Positions 1 through 10,849 of a DNA stretch of 64,000 bases are shown in pieces. The translations under genes and the position numbers were made by a program. Numbering within the stretch: the first letter of the stretch is position 1; every line of letters starts with the position of its first letter. The notes beneath the pieces are model-generated. The model saw nothing but the letters and a program-made list of their open reading frames with translations, did no database searches and had not been told where the DNA came from. The stretch is from Derxia gummosa DSM 723 (lineage in GTDB: Bacteria; Pseudomonadota; Gammaproteobacteria; Burkholderiales; Burkholderiaceae_E), in assembly GCF_000482785.1 (NCBI RefSeq), contig NZ_KI519499.1, forward strand, positions 248,001 through 312,000. The letters are read 5' to 3'.

Positions 1-477
1 GAGGCTCGGGCCGTCCACGGCGCCCTTGTCGGCCAGCTTCTTCGACAGCGTGATCGCCTGGCCGTTGTGGTTCAGGCCCATGAGCACGGCCATGTCCTTC
101 TTCGGACCCGACACGCCGAGCTGCACGCCGTAGATCAGGCCGTACAGCACGTGGGCGAAGTCGATGTCGCCGTTGACGAGCTTGTCGCGCACCGAGGCCC
201 ACGACGCCTCCTTGCTCGGGGTGATCGTGACGCCGTACTTCTTGTCGAAGCCGAGCACCGAGGCCATCACCACCGACGCGCAATCGGTCAGCGGGATGAA
301 GCCGATCTTGACTTCCTTCTTCTCGGGAGCGTCGGAGCCGGCGGCCCAGGCGCCCGCCTTCACGCGCGGGTCGATCAGGCCGAGCAGGCCCGTGGCCGCG
401 CCGGCGGTCATGAGGCCGCGGCGGCGGGTGTCGATCGTTTCGGTGGAGGCCGTGCTGGCGGGCGTCGTCTGCGACAT
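1..477 (-). CDS. nrtA: Nitrate ABC transporter substrate-binding protein, partial (NrtA/CmpA family)
   Basis: Periplasmic nitrate-binding part of an ABC importer. Only the first 159 residues are in the window; the gene runs off base 1. Residues 18-30 form a twin-arginine export signal (RRRGLMTAGAATG). The mature part opens with KEVKIGFIPLTDCA, typical of the NrtA/CmpA family. I chose the ATG at 477 because GGAG lies six bases upstream; an in-frame ATG at 489 has no such site. It lies behind a sigma-54 promoter and an ANTAR-type terminator leader, next to nasT, so nitrogen limitation plus nitrate induction is the likely control. The cytoplasmic sensor NasS is a relative of NrtA, but the export signal argues for the transporter. 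The nitrate assignment is from family resemblance and context. Confidence 0.82.
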   Translation of the reverse strand, partial: MSQTTPASTASTETIDTRRRGLMTAGAATGLLGLIDPRVKAGAWAAGSDAPEKKEVKIGFIPLTDCASVVMASVLGFDKKYGVTITPSKEASWASVRDKLVNGDIDFAHVLYGLIYGVQLGVSGPKKDMAVLMGLNHNGQAITLSKKLADKGAVDGPSL

Positions 478-525
478 CGAGTGCTCCATGGAGGCAGGAA
501 GTTGTGCGTGCGTTCGGAACCGGCC

Positions 526-583
526 AAAAAGAAAGGGCGTCCAGTCAGTCCAAGCCGATAGCTCGAACAGACGGGACGCCCTT
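526..583 (-). terminator. Intrinsic terminator in the nitrate transporter leader
   Basis: On the minus strand AAGGGCGTCC (583-574) pairs perfectly with GGACGCCCTT (542-533), followed by a U-rich run TTTCTTTTTGG. It lies about 50 bases ahead of the nrtA start and downstream of the two ANTAR hairpins. Transcription should stop here unless the leader is bound by NasT. Confidence 0.8.
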
Positions 584-589
584 ATCCCG

Positions 590-668
590 AAACGCAGGCG
601 CCGCCATTGGCTCCCGCGTTTCATATCCGGTTGTGTTTACTGCGTGCTGCTGCGCCGCCTTTGGCGCA
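590..668 (-). promoter_or_regulatory. ANTAR-target leader RNA (two hexaloop hairpins)
   Basis: Read on the minus strand. The first hairpin is TGCGCC-AAAGGC-GGCGCA (668-651). The second is a 13-pair stem with one mismatch closing the hexaloop AATGGC (621-590). Both loops have A at position 1 and G at position 4, the known signature recognised by ANTAR antiterminators such as NasR, NasT and EutV. The terminator follows directly. The adjacent nasT is the natural partner. Confidence 0.82.
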
Positions 669-681
669 CGGACAAGCGGTT

Positions 682-697
682 AGCAATCACCGAGCCA
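682..697 (-). promoter_or_regulatory. Sigma-54 promoter for the nitrate transporter
   Basis: The minus strand reads TGGCTCGGTGATTGCT, close to the sigma-54 consensus TGGCACG-N4-TTGCW, with GG and GC exactly ten bases apart. The predicted start, about 12 bases past the GC (around 671), falls just before the first ANTAR hairpin. I did not find a convincing NtrC site upstream. Confidence 0.75.
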
Positions 698-908
698 GCC
701 CTTGAAGAGTCTGCATAAGCCATTGAATACAGTGGATTTTTCAGACATGAAGATAGTCGGCGCACAGCGCGCCGGCGCGCGGTGACGGCACCGCGAGCGT
801 GCGCCGCACCACAAACCGCACCCTTGCCACGCTTCACGCTTGTGCATGACCCGCGCGACGATGAAGCAGACCGGTGGCCCTCCCAACCCGGTCCTCGCGG
901 GGGCGGGC

Positions 909-1502
909 TCAGCCGAGCAGCTCGGCCGCCTCGACCAGACGGCGCGCCACTTCGCCGAGCTTGAGGTTCTTCTCCATCGCCATGCGACGCAGGCGGCGAT
1001 GCGCCTCGTCCTCGCTCATGCCGCGCTTGATGAGCAGGGCCTTGGCCTTGTCGATGTGCCTGCGGTCTTCGAGCTGGCTTTTCGTGTCGGCCAGCTCGGC
1101 GAGGAGCTGCTGGTCGAGCCGGAAGCGCGCCACCGCGACTTCGAGCACCGGCTTGAGCTTGGCCGGGTTCATGCCCTCGGCCACATAGGCCGACACGCCC
1201 TGACGCAGCAGGTCGGCCACGTGAGCGGTGCTCTCGCTGGCGCTGAACATCGCGATCGGGCGCGGGCGGTTGCGCGTGGCGACCGCCACGTGCTCGAGCA
1301 CGTCGCGCGCGTCGGACTCGCTGCGGATGATGACCACCTCGGGCGCGAAGCTCTCGATGATGTCGGGCAGCTTCAGGTCGTAGCCCGAGACGGCGCGCAC
1401 CTCGAAGCCGAGCGCGCCGAGCTGCTCGAACAGTTGCGGATCGGCTCCGTCATAGGCGTCGCTCGAATCGTTGATGACGATGATGCGCTGGCGGTCGGGC
1501 AT
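909..1502 (-). CDS. nasT: ANTAR-domain response regulator / nitrate antiterminator
   Basis: Predicted RNA-binding antiterminator of nitrate assimilation. The N-terminal receiver-like domain (about residues 1-120) starts RQRIIVINDSSDAYDG. A coiled stretch follows, then a C-terminal ANTAR domain with DRRHIDKAKALLIKRGMSE and LRRMAMEKNLKLGEVARR. The length, 197 residues, fits NasT. I used the ATG at 1502, where the NasT-like sequence begins; the frame extends upstream only through a TTG and low-complexity residues. Its target is visible: the hairpin pair and terminator between this gene and nrtA. In studied systems NasS holds NasT inactive until nitrate binds; no separate nasS is in the window. 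Confidence 0.88.
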   Translation of the reverse strand: MPDRQRIIVINDSSDAYDGADPQLFEQLGALGFEVRAVSGYDLKLPDIIESFAPEVVIIRSESDARDVLEHVAVATRNRPRPIAMFSASESTAHVADLLRQGVSAYVAEGMNPAKLKPVLEVAVARFRLDQQLLAELADTKSQLEDRRHIDKAKALLIKRGMSEDEAHRRLRRMAMEKNLKLGEVARRLVEAAELLG

Positions 1503-1649
1503 GAAGAGGCGGGAGGACGGCTGGCTCGGAGTCGGATTCCTGTCCGGCCCCGACGATGGAAATCGGCTCGGCAACGATCGGAAAAGGACGGATGGGCGTG
1601 AAAGCTATCATCGCCGCGCATCTTCCGAACTGCTTTTGAATTGGCCCCA

Positions 1650-2660
1650 ATGTTAGTGCTCGGCATCGAATCCTCCTGCGACGAGACCGGCGTCGCGCTG
1701 TACGACGACGATCGCGGCCTGCTCGCCCATGCGCTGCACAGCCAGATCGCGATGCACCGCGAGTACGGCGGTGTCGTGCCCGAGCTGGCCTCGCGCGACC
1801 ATATCCGGCGCCTCATCCCGCTGCTGCGCGAGACGCTGGAGAAAGCCGGCGTGGCGCTGCCCGAGGTGGACGCCGTCGCGGTCACGGCCGGGCCGGGGCT
1901 GGCGGGCGCGCTGCTCGTGGGCGCGAGCTTCGGACATGCGCTGGCGGTGGCGCTCGGCAAGCCGATCATCGAGGTGCATCACCTCGAAGGCCATCTGCTG
2001 TCGCCGCTGCTCGAGGCCGATTCGCCCCACTTCCCCTTCGTGGCCCTGCTCGTGTCGGGCGGCCACACCCAGCTCATGCGCGTGGACGGCATCGGCCAGT
2101 ACGCGCTGCTCGGCGAGACAGTGGACGACGCGGCCGGCGAAGCCTTCGACAAGACCGCCAAGCTGCTCGGCCTGCCCTATCCCGGCGGCCCCGAGATCTC
2201 GCGCCTGGCCGAGCAGGGCGACGCGGGCGCCTTCAGCTTCCCGCGCCCGCTCAAGCATTCGGGCGATCTCAACTTCAGCTTCGCCGGCCTCAAGACCAGC
2301 GTGCTCACGACGGTGAAGAAGCTCGGCGAGCCGACCGAGAAGCAGCGCGCCGACATCGCGGCGGCGACAGTGGACGCGATCACCGACGTGCTCACGCACA
2401 AGGCGGTCGCCGCCATCAAACAGACGAAGATGAAGACGCTCGTGGTGTCGGGCGGCGTCGGCGCCAACCGCCAGCTGCGCGCGCGGCTCGACGACGCGGC
2501 ACGGCGGCACCGCTTCCGCGTGCACTACCCGCGCCTCGACCTGTGCACCGACAACGGCGCGATGATCGCCTTCGCGGCCTCGCGCCGCTGGGCCGCCGAT
2601 CGCTCGCTCGCGAAGCCGGCCGGCGTGATCGAGGTGCATCCGCGCTGGGCGCTGGCCTGA
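1650..2660 (+). CDS. tsaD: tRNA N6-adenosine threonylcarbamoyltransferase
   Basis: Essential enzyme that moves the threonylcarbamoyl group to A37 of tRNAs reading ANN codons, working with TsaB and TsaE. At 336 residues it has the family length. Visible motifs are the opening [15 protein letters not shown], the metal-binding HHLEGH near residue 110, and [10 protein letters not shown] in the ASKHA ATPase-like core. The ATG at 1650 matches the usual family start; a TTG three codons earlier is in frame but adds only three residues. It stands alone, facing away from nasT, which is divergent. No unusual features seen. Confidence 0.97.
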   Translation: MLVLGIESSCDETGVALYDDDRGLLAHALHSQIAMHREYGGVVPELASRDHIRRLIPLLRETLEKAGVALPEVDAVAVTAGPGLAGALLVGASFGHALAVALGKPIIEVHHLEGHLLSPLLEADSPHFPFVALLVSGGHTQLMRVDGIGQYALLGETVDDAAGEAFDKTAKLLGLPYPGGPEISRLAEQGDAGAFSFPRPLKHSGDLNFSFAGLKTSVLTTVKKLGEPTEKQRADIAAATVDAITDVLTHKAVAAIKQTKMKTLVVSGGVGANRQLRARLDDAARRHRFRVHYPRLDLCTDNGAMIAFAASRRWAADRSLAKPAGVIEVHPRWALA

Positions 2661-2753
2661 GCCGGTTCCGCGCCGAATCGTCGCGGTTGCGGCTCCGGAC
2701 GGCATCGGCCGCAGGTCACGCCGATGCGCCCGGCCTGACCGGCCGGCGCAGTA

Positions 2754-3227
2754 TCAGCGCAGCCCGTTGATGTACTTGCGCAGGATGCGGCTGCGCACAT
2801 CCTCGTCGGTCGGGGCCGGCGCGGCGTCCGGACCGGAAACGCGATCGCCAGCGCCAACGCCCGGCGGCGGCGTATCGGCATCGGGCAGCACCAGCGGATC
2901 GGGATCGACCGCCGCCGACGGTGCCGGGGGCGGCAGGGTGGCGCCGATCTGCCCCACGCGCGTCGTCACGCGCGGCCCGACGCGGTAGGACTCCGGCAGA
3001 CCGTCGCTGAGCTGGCGCGCGGCCTCGCGCAGCTTCTCGTCCTGGCTGCCGAGCGCCTCGGTCAGCACGGCGCGGGCATAACCGCCGTCCTGCAGGAAGC
3101 GGTTCACGTCGAGCTTGAGCCCCAGTTCGCGCCGCAGCGGAACCATCATCCGGGTCAGTGACGCGAGCAGTTCGCCATCGGGCAGCAGGCCGCCCGGTCC
3201 GATCAAGTAGGTGGTCATGGCATTCAC
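2754..3227 (-). CDS. Hypothetical protein downstream of amtB
   Basis: A 157-residue protein I do not recognise. It has no signal peptide or membrane segment. Residues 1-90 look folded (LGLKLDVNRFLQDGGYARAV), followed by a long Pro/Ala/Asp-rich linker and a short charged C-terminus ending in RKYINGLR. The GTG start at 3227 overlaps the amtB stop by four bases (GTGA), which suggests translational coupling; an ATG at 3218 is the alternative. The position after amtB is normally taken by the PII protein gene glnK, but this sequence does not look like PII. Confidence 0.6.
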   Translation of the reverse strand: MNAMTTYLIGPGGLLPDGELLASLTRMMVPLRRELGLKLDVNRFLQDGGYARAVLTEALGSQDEKLREAARQLSDGLPESYRVGPRVTTRVGQIGATLPPPAPSAAVDPDPLVLPDADTPPPGVGAGDRVSGPDAAPAPTDEDVRSRILRKYINGLR

Positions 3228-4675
3228 GCGGATTCGGGGGACAGCATCTCGCCGTGCTGAGACATGTCGAGGCCGACCGACTCGGCCTCCTCATCCACCC
3301 GCAGGCGCATCACGAACGACATCAGCTTGAGCAGCAGCAGTGTCGCGAGCACCGCGTAGCAGGACACCGACAACGCACCGATCGTGTTGACGAAGAGATT
3401 GCCCGGCACCGGCGCGACGGCGGTGGTCGCCACCACCGGCGTGAGCAGGGTGCCGACGAAGCCACCCACGCCATGCAGCGCGAACACGTCGAGCGAATCA
3501 TCGATGCCGCTGACCGACTTGAAGTGCACCACGCTGAAGAAGCAGATCGTCCCGGCCGCCACGCCCAGCGCGACCGCGCCGACCGCATCCACGTAGCCAG
3601 AGGCCGGCGTGACCGCGATCAGCCCGGCGATCGCGCCCGACAGCGTGCCCAGCACGCTGCACTGGCGGCGCCGCAGGTATTCGCAGCCGGCCCAGAACAG
3701 CGCGCCCGCGCAGGCCGCCGCCTGGGTGGCGAGCAGCGCATCCGCCGAGCGGGCGTTCGCGCCGAGCGCCGAGCCGGCGTTGAAGCCGAACCAGCCGGCC
3801 CACAGCAGACCACCGCCGATGACGGTGACGAGCAGGTTGTGCGGCAGCATCGCCTCGCGGCCGAAGCCTCGGCGCGGGCCGATGCTCCAGGCCGCCGCCA
3901 TTCCGCTCATGCCGGACGCGATGTGCACCACCGTGCCGCCGGCGAAGTCCATGTGCCCCATCGACGCCAGCCAGCCGTTGGGATGCCAGATCCAGTGCGC
4001 GACCGGCGCATACACCACCAGCGTCCACAGCGGCGCGAATACCGCCGTCGCCGCGAGCCGCATGCGCTCGACCGTCGCGCCCAGCACCAGCGCCACGGTG
4101 ATGACCGCGAAGGCCAGTTCGAACATGAAGAATGCCGCCTCGGGAATCGTCGGCGCCACCGGATGCGCGCCCGCGCCCTGCCCGACCACGCCGGCTGCGA
4201 ACAGCCGGCTCGCATCGCCGACCCAGGGCGTGCCGGCCCCGAAGGCGAACGAATAGCCCGCGACGATCCAGGCCATCGTGGTGGCCGCCGCCGCGATGAT
4301 CGTGTGCCCGGCGATCGACAGACCGTTCTTGCCGCGCATCATCCCGCTGTAGAAGAGCAGGATGCCGGGCATCGTCATGAGCAGGACCAGCACGGTGCAC
4401 ATGAGCACCCAGGCGGTATCGGCACCGTCGATGACGGCCGCCGCACCAGGCTGGGCAACAGGTGCCGATGCGGCAATCGGCGTCACCGGCTCCGCGCCAG
4501 GCGCCACTGCCGGCGTGGCCACGGGCACCGCCTCCGGCGCCGCGCGGCCAGCGTCGTCGACATGCGACGGCGGCTCGACGGACGGTGGTTCGGGTGGCCC
4601 TGCCTGCGCCATCGCCGAAGCCGAACCCGCCGCCAGCAGCAGTGCCACCAGCCCCTTGCGCAATGTTGTCCTCAT
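3224..4675 (-). CDS. amtB: Ammonium transporter
   Basis: Inner-membrane ammonium channel of the Amt/Rh family, 483 residues. A cleavable signal peptide (ending SASAMAQ, about residue 24) is followed by a Pro/Ala/Val-rich linker of some 60 residues. Eleven membrane segments then begin near DTAWVLMCTVLVLLMTMPG. The conserved pore histidines are visible in MGHMDFAGGTVVHIASG and in FALHGVGGFVGTLL. The long periplasmic linker makes it somewhat longer than the E. coli protein. The downstream coupled gene is not a recognisable glnK, so how the channel is gated by PII cannot be told from this window. Confidence 0.95.
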   Translation of the reverse strand: MRTTLRKGLVALLLAAGSASAMAQAGPPEPPSVEPPSHVDDAGRAAPEAVPVATPAVAPGAEPVTPIAASAPVAQPGAAAVIDGADTAWVLMCTVLVLLMTMPGILLFYSGMMRGKNGLSIAGHTIIAAAATTMAWIVAGYSFAFGAGTPWVGDASRLFAAGVVGQGAGAHPVAPTIPEAAFFMFELAFAVITVALVLGATVERMRLAATAVFAPLWTLVVYAPVAHWIWHPNGWLASMGHMDFAGGTVVHIASGMSGMAAAWSIGPRRGFGREAMLPHNLLVTVIGGGLLWAGWFGFNAGSALGANARSADALLATQAAACAGALFWAGCEYLRRRQCSVLGTLSGAIAGLIAVTPASGYVDAVGAVALGVAAGTICFFSVVHFKSVSGIDDSLDVFALHGVGGFVGTLLTPVVATTAVAPVPGNLFVNTIGALSVSCYAVLATLLLLKLMSFVMRLRVDEEAESVGLDMSQHGEMLSPESA

Positions 4676-4842
4676 TCGCCATTCCCCCGATGCGAACGCT
4701 TGCCGACCGACGGCCGAAATGACCGCCCCAGCGGCAAGGTTTTTCAGGGACGCGAATTTCTCACATCACACGCGCGCGCGAGGTCATGGGCGGATCCGGG
4801 GCGAGTCTGTCCACGTAACAGCCCGGTGCTTCGAGGCGCGGC

Positions 4843-5457
4843 TCAGACGGCCTTCTTCGCGCCGAGCTTGCTTTCGGTGCCCGCACGCAGCCGCGCGACG
4901 TTGGCGCGATGACGCCAGACCAGCAGCAGCGCCATCGCCAGCACCGCGAGCGTGATCGCGTCGATGCCGCGCATCGCGGCGCTCGCCACCGTGGCCACGA
5001 AGGCCGCCGTGATCGACGACAGCGAAACGTAGCGGCTGAGCTTCACCACCACGACGAAGGCGCCGAGCGCCGCGAGCGCGAGCTGCCAGCTCAGGCCGAG
5101 CAGCACGCCGAGCGCCGTCGCCACGCCCTTGCCGCCCTGGAAGCGGTGCCACACCGGATACAGATGGCCGAGGAAGGCCGCCAGCGCGACCGCGCCGATC
5201 ACGTCGGCGCCGAAGCCGTACTCATCGGCGACGAGCCTCGCCAGCCACACCGGAAACCAGCCCTTGAGCGCATCGAACAGCAGCGTGAGCAGCGCGGCGG
5301 CCTTGTTGCCCGAGCGCAGCACGTTGGTGGCGCCCGGATTGCCCGAGCCGTAGCTGCGCGGATCGGCGAGCCGGAACAGCTTCGAGAAGACGATGGCGAA
5401 GGAGATCGACCCGATCAGATAGGCGGCCACGACGGCGATCACGGCTTGCTGGCTCAT
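4843..5457 (-). CDS. plsY: Acyl-phosphate:glycerol-3-phosphate acyltransferase
   Basis: Membrane enzyme for the first acylation of glycerol-3-phosphate in phospholipid synthesis, using acyl-phosphate made by PlsX. It has about 204 residues and five or more hydrophobic segments. Family motifs are visible: YGSGNPGATNVLRSG near the N-terminus and FQGGKGVATALG in the middle. I chose the ATG at 5457 because AGGGA sits five bases upstream; two residues can be added from 5463. It is transcribed away from tsaD, as in many genomes where plsY and tsaD are neighbours, but here amtB lies between. Confidence 0.96.
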   Translation of the reverse strand: MSQQAVIAVVAAYLIGSISFAIVFSKLFRLADPRSYGSGNPGATNVLRSGNKAAALLTLLFDALKGWFPVWLARLVADEYGFGADVIGAVALAAFLGHLYPVWHRFQGGKGVATALGVLLGLSWQLALAALGAFVVVVKLSRYVSLSSITAAFVATVASAAMRGIDAITLAVLAMALLLVWRHRANVARLRAGTESKLGAKKAV

Positions 5458-5590
5458 GTGCATCCCTGGAAAGAAACGGCGCGCATGTTAACGGGCGCCG
5501 CCGGACGGGCCAGGGCGTGCGACACCATCGCGGCCCGGGCCGGCGACGGCGCGGCGTTCCGGCCCTGCCGCCTCGGCCGCTGGCACGCGC

Positions 5591-7633
5591 TCAGCCGTTG
5601 GCGTGCGAGATGATCGACGCGAACGCCCCGCCACCCGCGTCGCCGAACAGCTCGCGCAGCTCGGGCGACTGCTGCATCTGCCGCACCGCGAGGCCGACCG
5701 CCAGCACGTCGATCGCGAGCAGATGGAGGATGCGGCCGACCATCGAGATGTAGCGCTTGTTGTCCTCTACGTGATCGACGGCGATCGTCTCGGTCGCGCG
5801 GCGCGCGAGCGGCGAATGGCTCGGCGTGATGGCGATGACGCTCGCGCCCGCGGCAAGCGCCAGATCGACCGAATGCAGGATGTCCGGATGCTTGCCCGAG
5901 CTGGACACGGCCACCACCACGTCGCCGGCGCCGAGCAGGCTCGCGGCCAGTTCCTGGAGGCTGGCGTCGGAATAGGCGACGGTCGGGATGCGGAAGCGGA
6001 AGAACTTGTGCTGGCCGTCGAGCGCCACCACGCCGGAATTGCCCATGCCGTAGAACTCGATGCGCCGCGCGCCCTGCAGCAGGTTGATCGCGCGCTCGAC
6101 CGCCTGGGTGTCGAGCAGGTCGCGAAAGCGCACGATGGCCGAGATCGTGTTGTCGAGCACCTTGGCGCTCAGGTCGGGCGCGGCGTCGCCGAGCTTCACC
6201 GAGCTGTGGCGCACGGGCACGGTACCGGTCAGACCCGAGGCGAGCTTGAGCTTGAAATCGGCCAGCCCCTGGAAGCCGAGCGAGCGGCAGAAGCGGATGA
6301 CGGTCGGCTGGCTCACGTCGGCCTGGCGCGCGATCTCGGCGATCGGCTCGCCGATGAAGACGCGCGGATGGTCGAGCAGCCAGTCGGCCACGCGCTGCTC
6401 GGCCGGGCTCAGTCGCTCGCGCGCGGTGCGGATGCCGTCGAGCAGCGGCGTCTCGTCGGCGAGGCTGTCGAGATGCGCGGCGAGGATGGCGCCGACGCCG
6501 AGGAAGGCCGGATTGGGCGCGGTGATGAGGTAGGTCGGGATGTCGCGCAGATAGCCCTCGAAGCGGCCCTTGTGCTCGAAGCGCGCGCGGAAGCCCGAGC
6601 GGTCGAACAGCTCGCCGAGGCGCGGCACCACGCCGCCACCGATGTAGATGCCACCCACGGCGCCGAGCGTGACCGCGACGTCCGACGCGACCGTGCCGAG
6701 CATGCGGCAGAAGCATTCGACGGTGTCGAGGCAGAGCGCGTCGGCGGGATCGACGGCGGGCGAGCCCGGCGTGCTGCCTGAGGCCAGAGCGGTGTCGCTA
6801 GCCGCCGCGCCGGAATTGCCAGCGCTTGCAAGCCGCGCCGCATCGGCTGCCGCCATCGCCCGCTCGACGATCTCCGGCGCCCTGAGCGCGGGCGCCTCGA
6901 CGCCCGCCTGCTCGGCCAACGCGCGCAGCGTCAGCTCCATGCCGGGGCCGGACACCAGCCGTTCGTAGGACACATGGTCCAGCTCGCCCCAGGCGAATTG
7001 CAGCAGCGCGATCTCGCGCGCGTCCATCGGCGAAAAGCTCACATGGCCGCCTTCGGAGCCGAGCGTGATCCAGCGGTCGTCGGCCGGGATCAGGCCCGAC
7101 ACGCCCAGGCCCGTGCCCGGCCCGATCAGCCCGATCACGCTGTTCTCGCGCGGCGCGCCGCCGCCGATCTGGCGCACGTCGTCGGGCCCGAGCAGCGGCA
7201 GCGCCATCGCCAGCGCGGTGAAGTCGTTGACGACGAGCAGCGTCGCGAGGTCGAGCGCGCGGCGCGTTTCCTCGATCGAGAAATGCCAGTCGCGGTTGGT
7301 CATCTTCACGAAATCGCCGTCGATCGGATTGGCGATCGCGACGGCGGCGTGACGCGGGCGCGGCGCGGTCTGCATGGCGAGATAGGCGCGCATCGCCTCG
7401 ACGATCGAAGGATGGTCGTCGCAGGCGAGTACCGCCACGGACTCGACACCGCCGCCCGGCCATTGCAGCGCGAAGCGCGCGTTGGTGGCGCCGATGTCGG
7501 CCAGCAGGCGGGGCGGTTCGCCCGCGGGCGCGCGGCGCGGCGCGGCGCGGTCGGCCGACAGTTCGGTGTCCTTCTCGTTGGCGGTGACCGGCCGGTCGGC
7601 CGCGCGGCGCGGCGATGCGTCGTTCTTTTTCAT
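5591..7633 (-). CDS. glk-hexR: Bifunctional glucokinase / RpiR-family regulator (Glk-HexR fusion)
   Basis: A 680-residue fusion. Residues about 40-395 form a glucokinase ([42 protein letters not shown]). Residues about 405-480 are an RpiR-type helix-turn-helix ([16 protein letters not shown]). Residues about 510-650 are a sugar-phosphate-binding SIS domain ([15 protein letters not shown]). This architecture is known in Burkholderiales. HexR proteins repress glucose catabolic genes and are released by 2-keto-3-deoxy-6-phosphogluconate. Candidate operators lie at 11895, 12083, 16109 and 16296. An Ala/Ser/Gly-rich insert near residues 268-298 interrupts the kinase domain and is absent from the second glucokinase at 17088. 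The start at 7633 leaves 91 bases to the divergent oxidoreductase gene. Confidence 0.93.
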   Translation of the reverse strand: MKKNDASPRRAADRPVTANEKDTELSADRAAPRRAPAGEPPRLLADIGATNARFALQWPGGGVESVAVLACDDHPSIVEAMRAYLAMQTAPRPRHAAVAIANPIDGDFVKMTNRDWHFSIEETRRALDLATLLVVNDFTALAMALPLLGPDDVRQIGGGAPRENSVIGLIGPGTGLGVSGLIPADDRWITLGSEGGHVSFSPMDAREIALLQFAWGELDHVSYERLVSGPGMELTLRALAEQAGVEAPALRAPEIVERAMAAADAARLASAGNSGAAASDTALASGSTPGSPAVDPADALCLDTVECFCRMLGTVASDVAVTLGAVGGIYIGGGVVPRLGELFDRSGFRARFEHKGRFEGYLRDIPTYLITAPNPAFLGVGAILAAHLDSLADETPLLDGIRTARERLSPAEQRVADWLLDHPRVFIGEPIAEIARQADVSQPTVIRFCRSLGFQGLADFKLKLASGLTGTVPVRHSSVKLGDAAPDLSAKVLDNTISAIVRFRDLLDTQAVERAINLLQGARRIEFYGMGNSGVVALDGQHKFFRFRIPTVAYSDASLQELAASLLGAGDVVVAVSSSGKHPDILHSVDLALAAGASVIAITPSHSPLARRATETIAVDHVEDNKRYISMVGRILHLLAIDVLAVGLAVRQMQQSPELRELFGDAGGGAFASIISHANG
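6817..6830. repeat. Copy of the dispersed 14-bp palindrome
   Basis: TGCCAGCGCTTGCA, one mismatch from TGCAARSSYTTGCA, inside the low-complexity insert of the Glk-HexR fusion, encoded with CTT and GCA codons. Confidence 0.45.
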
Positions 7634-7724
7634 GTTTGGACGTGAGCGCCTGGAAACGGCGCGTGCGGACGATCCGCCGATGCTAACTTGGCCGCCCGCC
7701 TCACCTGCCTTGCGCCGTCCGCCC

Positions 7725-8816
7725 ATGTCGATTCCCCTTCGTTGCGCCCTGCTCGGCTATGGCTATGCCGGCAAGACCTTCCATGCGCCGCTGATCGCCG
7801 CCGAGCCCGGCCTGCAACTCGCCGCCGTGCTGTCGAGCGACGCGGCGCGCGTGCATGCCGACTTTGCCGGCATGCCGGTCACGCGAGATGCCGACGCGCT
7901 GTTCGCCGATCCGGCGCTCGACCTCGTCGTGATCGACACGCCCAACGACCTGCATGCGCCGCTCGCCCGTGCCGCGCTGCTCGCGGGCAAGCATGTGGTG
8001 GTGGACAAGCCCTTCACGCTCACGCTGGCCGAGGCGCGCGAACTCGCCGCGCTGGCCGCCGCGCACGGCCTCGTGCTGTCGGTGTTCCAGAACCGGCGTT
8101 TCGATGGCGACTTTCTCGCGCTGCGCGAGCTGCTCGCGGCCGGCACGCTCGGGCAGCTGGTGCAGCTCGATTCGCATTTCGACCGCTTCCGTCCCGAGGT
8201 GCGCGACCGCTGGCGCGAGCGCGACATCCCGGGCGGCGGCCTGTGGTACGACCTCGCGCCCCATCTGCTCGACCAGACGCTCTGCCTGTTCGGCCTGCCC
8301 GCGAGCATCACCGCGCGCATCGCCACGCTGCGCCCGGGCGGCGCGGCCTGCGACTGGTGGCAGGCCCGGCTCGACTATGGCGCGCATCAGGTCTGCCTCC
8401 AGGCGTCGATGATCGCCGCCGGACCGATGCAAAGGTTTGCAGCCTTCGGCACGGCCGGGGCGTGGTTCAAGTCCGGCCTCGACATGCAGGAAGACCGGCT
8501 GCGTGCCGGCGGCGGCCCGCGCGACGCCGGCTTCGGCCTCGACACGATCGCGCCACGCCTGCATCTCGGCGATGACGCCGTCGGCACGGCGCAGCCCGAG
8601 CCGGTCGGCGACTACGCGCGCTACTACGCGGGCATCGCGCAGGCCGTCGCTGCGATGAAGGCCGGCGATGCCGCGCGCGCCGCCGCACTCAATCCGGTGC
8701 GCCCGGCCGAGGCCGTCGCGCTGATGGCGCTGCTCGAAGCCGGGCTGCAATCGAGCGCCGAGGGCCGCGTCATCGTGCCCGCGCTCACCGACGCGGAACG
8801 CGCCGCCCTCGGCTGA
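7725..8816 (+). CDS. Gfo/Idh/MocA-family oxidoreductase
   Basis: NAD(P)-dependent dehydrogenase of 363 residues, substrate unknown. The N-terminal Rossmann fold starts [18 protein letters not shown]. The family lysine motif is [10 protein letters not shown] near residue 95, and the C-terminal substrate domain includes [14 protein letters not shown] chose the ATG at 7725 because homologous sequence begins there; the frame is open upstream but crosses into the promoter of the divergent Glk-HexR gene. The arrangement suggests a sugar or polyol substrate. It is close to the YdgJ/YhhX type of putative oxidoreductase. Confidence 0.88.
   Translation: MSIPLRCALLGYGYAGKTFHAPLIAAEPGLQLAAVLSSDAARVHADFAGMPVTRDADALFADPALDLVVIDTPNDLHAPLARAALLAGKHVVVDKPFTLTLAEARELAALAAAHGLVLSVFQNRRFDGDFLALRELLAAGTLGQLVQLDSHFDRFRPEVRDRWRERDIPGGGLWYDLAPHLLDQTLCLFGLPASITARIATLRPGGAACDWWQARLDYGAHQVCLQASMIAAGPMQRFAAFGTAGAWFKSGLDMQEDRLRAGGGPRDAGFGLDTIAPRLHLGDDAVGTAQPEPVGDYARYYAGIAQAVAAMKAGDAARAAALNPVRPAEAVALMALLEAGLQSSAEGRVIVPALTDAERAALG
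8428..8441. repeat. Copy of the dispersed 14-bp palindrome
   Basis: TGCAAAGGTTTGCA, a full match to TGCAAR-N2-YTTGCA, inside the oxidoreductase gene and read there as CAA AGG TTT GCA, codons otherwise uncommon in this gene. Confidence 0.55.
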
Positions 8817-8817
8817 C

Positions 8818-9930
<1,113 letters not shown>

Positions 9931-9967
9931 AAGCTGTCTCCCGATTGAATCTTTATGAGAACGGGCC

Positions 9968-10849
9968 TCAGCCCTTGACCGCGCCGGCCGTCAGCCCGCG
10001 CACGAAGTACTTGCCCGCCACCACGTACACGAACAGCGTCGGCAGCGCGGCGATGATCGCGGCGGCCATGTCCACGTCGTATTCCTTCACGCCGGTGCTC
10101 GTGTTGACGAGGTTGTTGAGCGCGACGGTGATCGGCTGGCGCTCACCCGACGAGAACACCACGCCAAACAGGAAGTCGTTCCACACCTGGGTGAACTGCC
10201 AGATCACGCTCACCACGAAGATGGGCACCGACAGCGGCAGGGTGATGCGGCGGAAGATCAGGAAGAAACCCGCGCCGTCGATCTTCGCGGCCTTGACCAG
10301 CTCGTCCGGAATCGTCACGTAGTAGTTGCGGAAGAACAGCGTCGTGAACGCGAGGCCGTACACCACATGCACGAAGATGAGCCCGCCGGTCGTGCTCGCG
10401 ATGCCGAGCGCGCCGAGGGTGCGCGCCATCGGCAGCAGCACGACCTGGAAGGGAATGAAGCAGCCGATCATGAGCAGGCCAAACAGCGTGTCGCTGCCCC
10501 GGAAGCGCCACATCGTCAGCACGTAGCCGTTGAACGCGCCCATGAGCGTCGAAATGAGCACCGACGGCACGACGAAGCTGACCGAGTTCCAGAAATAGCC
10601 GCGCATGCCGTCGCAGGTAGAACCGGTGCAGGCCGACGACCAGGCCTTGCTCCAGGCGTGCAGATCGAGCTGGGCGGGCAGCGACAGCAGGTTGCCGGCA
10701 CGGATCTCGTCGGCCGTCTTGAAGGACGTCGAGAGCATCACGTAGAGCGGCATCAGGTAGTAGAGGCAGACGGCCGCAAGCAGGCTGTACACCACGTAGC
10801 GGCCCCAGCCGGGCGCGCCCGGCGGGCGGGTTGCAGCGATATCAGCCAC
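9968..10849 (-). CDS. gtsC: Carbohydrate ABC transporter permease (MalG/GtsC type)
   Basis: Inner-membrane permease of 293 residues with six predicted helices and the cytoplasmic EAA loop [20 protein letters not shown] that docks on the ATPase. A periplasmic loop with two cysteines ([17 protein letters not shown]) precedes the second helix, as in GtsC-like proteins. The start overlaps the end of gtsB by eight bases, so the two are translationally coupled. The role in glucose import is inferred from the neighbourhood. Confidence 0.93.
   Translation of the reverse strand: MADIAATRPPGAPGWGRYVVYSLLAAVCLYYLMPLYVMLSTSFKTADEIRAGNLLSLPAQLDLHAWSKAWSSACTGSTCDGMRGYFWNSVSFVVPSVLISTLMGAFNGYVLTMWRFRGSDTLFGLLMIGCFIPFQVVLLPMARTLGALGIASTTGGLIFVHVVYGLAFTTLFFRNYYVTIPDELVKAAKIDGAGFFLIFRRITLPLSVPIFVVSVIWQFTQVWNDFLFGVVFSSGERQPITVALNNLVNTSTGVKEYDVDMAAAIIAALPTLFVYVVAGKYFVRGLTAGAVKG

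Noticed and set aside
780-860. NtrC enhancer sites ahead of the sigma-54 promoter
   Set aside because: GCAC and GGTG half-sites are present but none form a dyad with the correct spacing.
3158-4912. Long plus-strand frame antisense to amtB (584 codons)
   Set aside because: Composition is Arg/His/Gln-rich without domains, and amtB on the other strand has full family motifs. High GC makes antisense frames long here.
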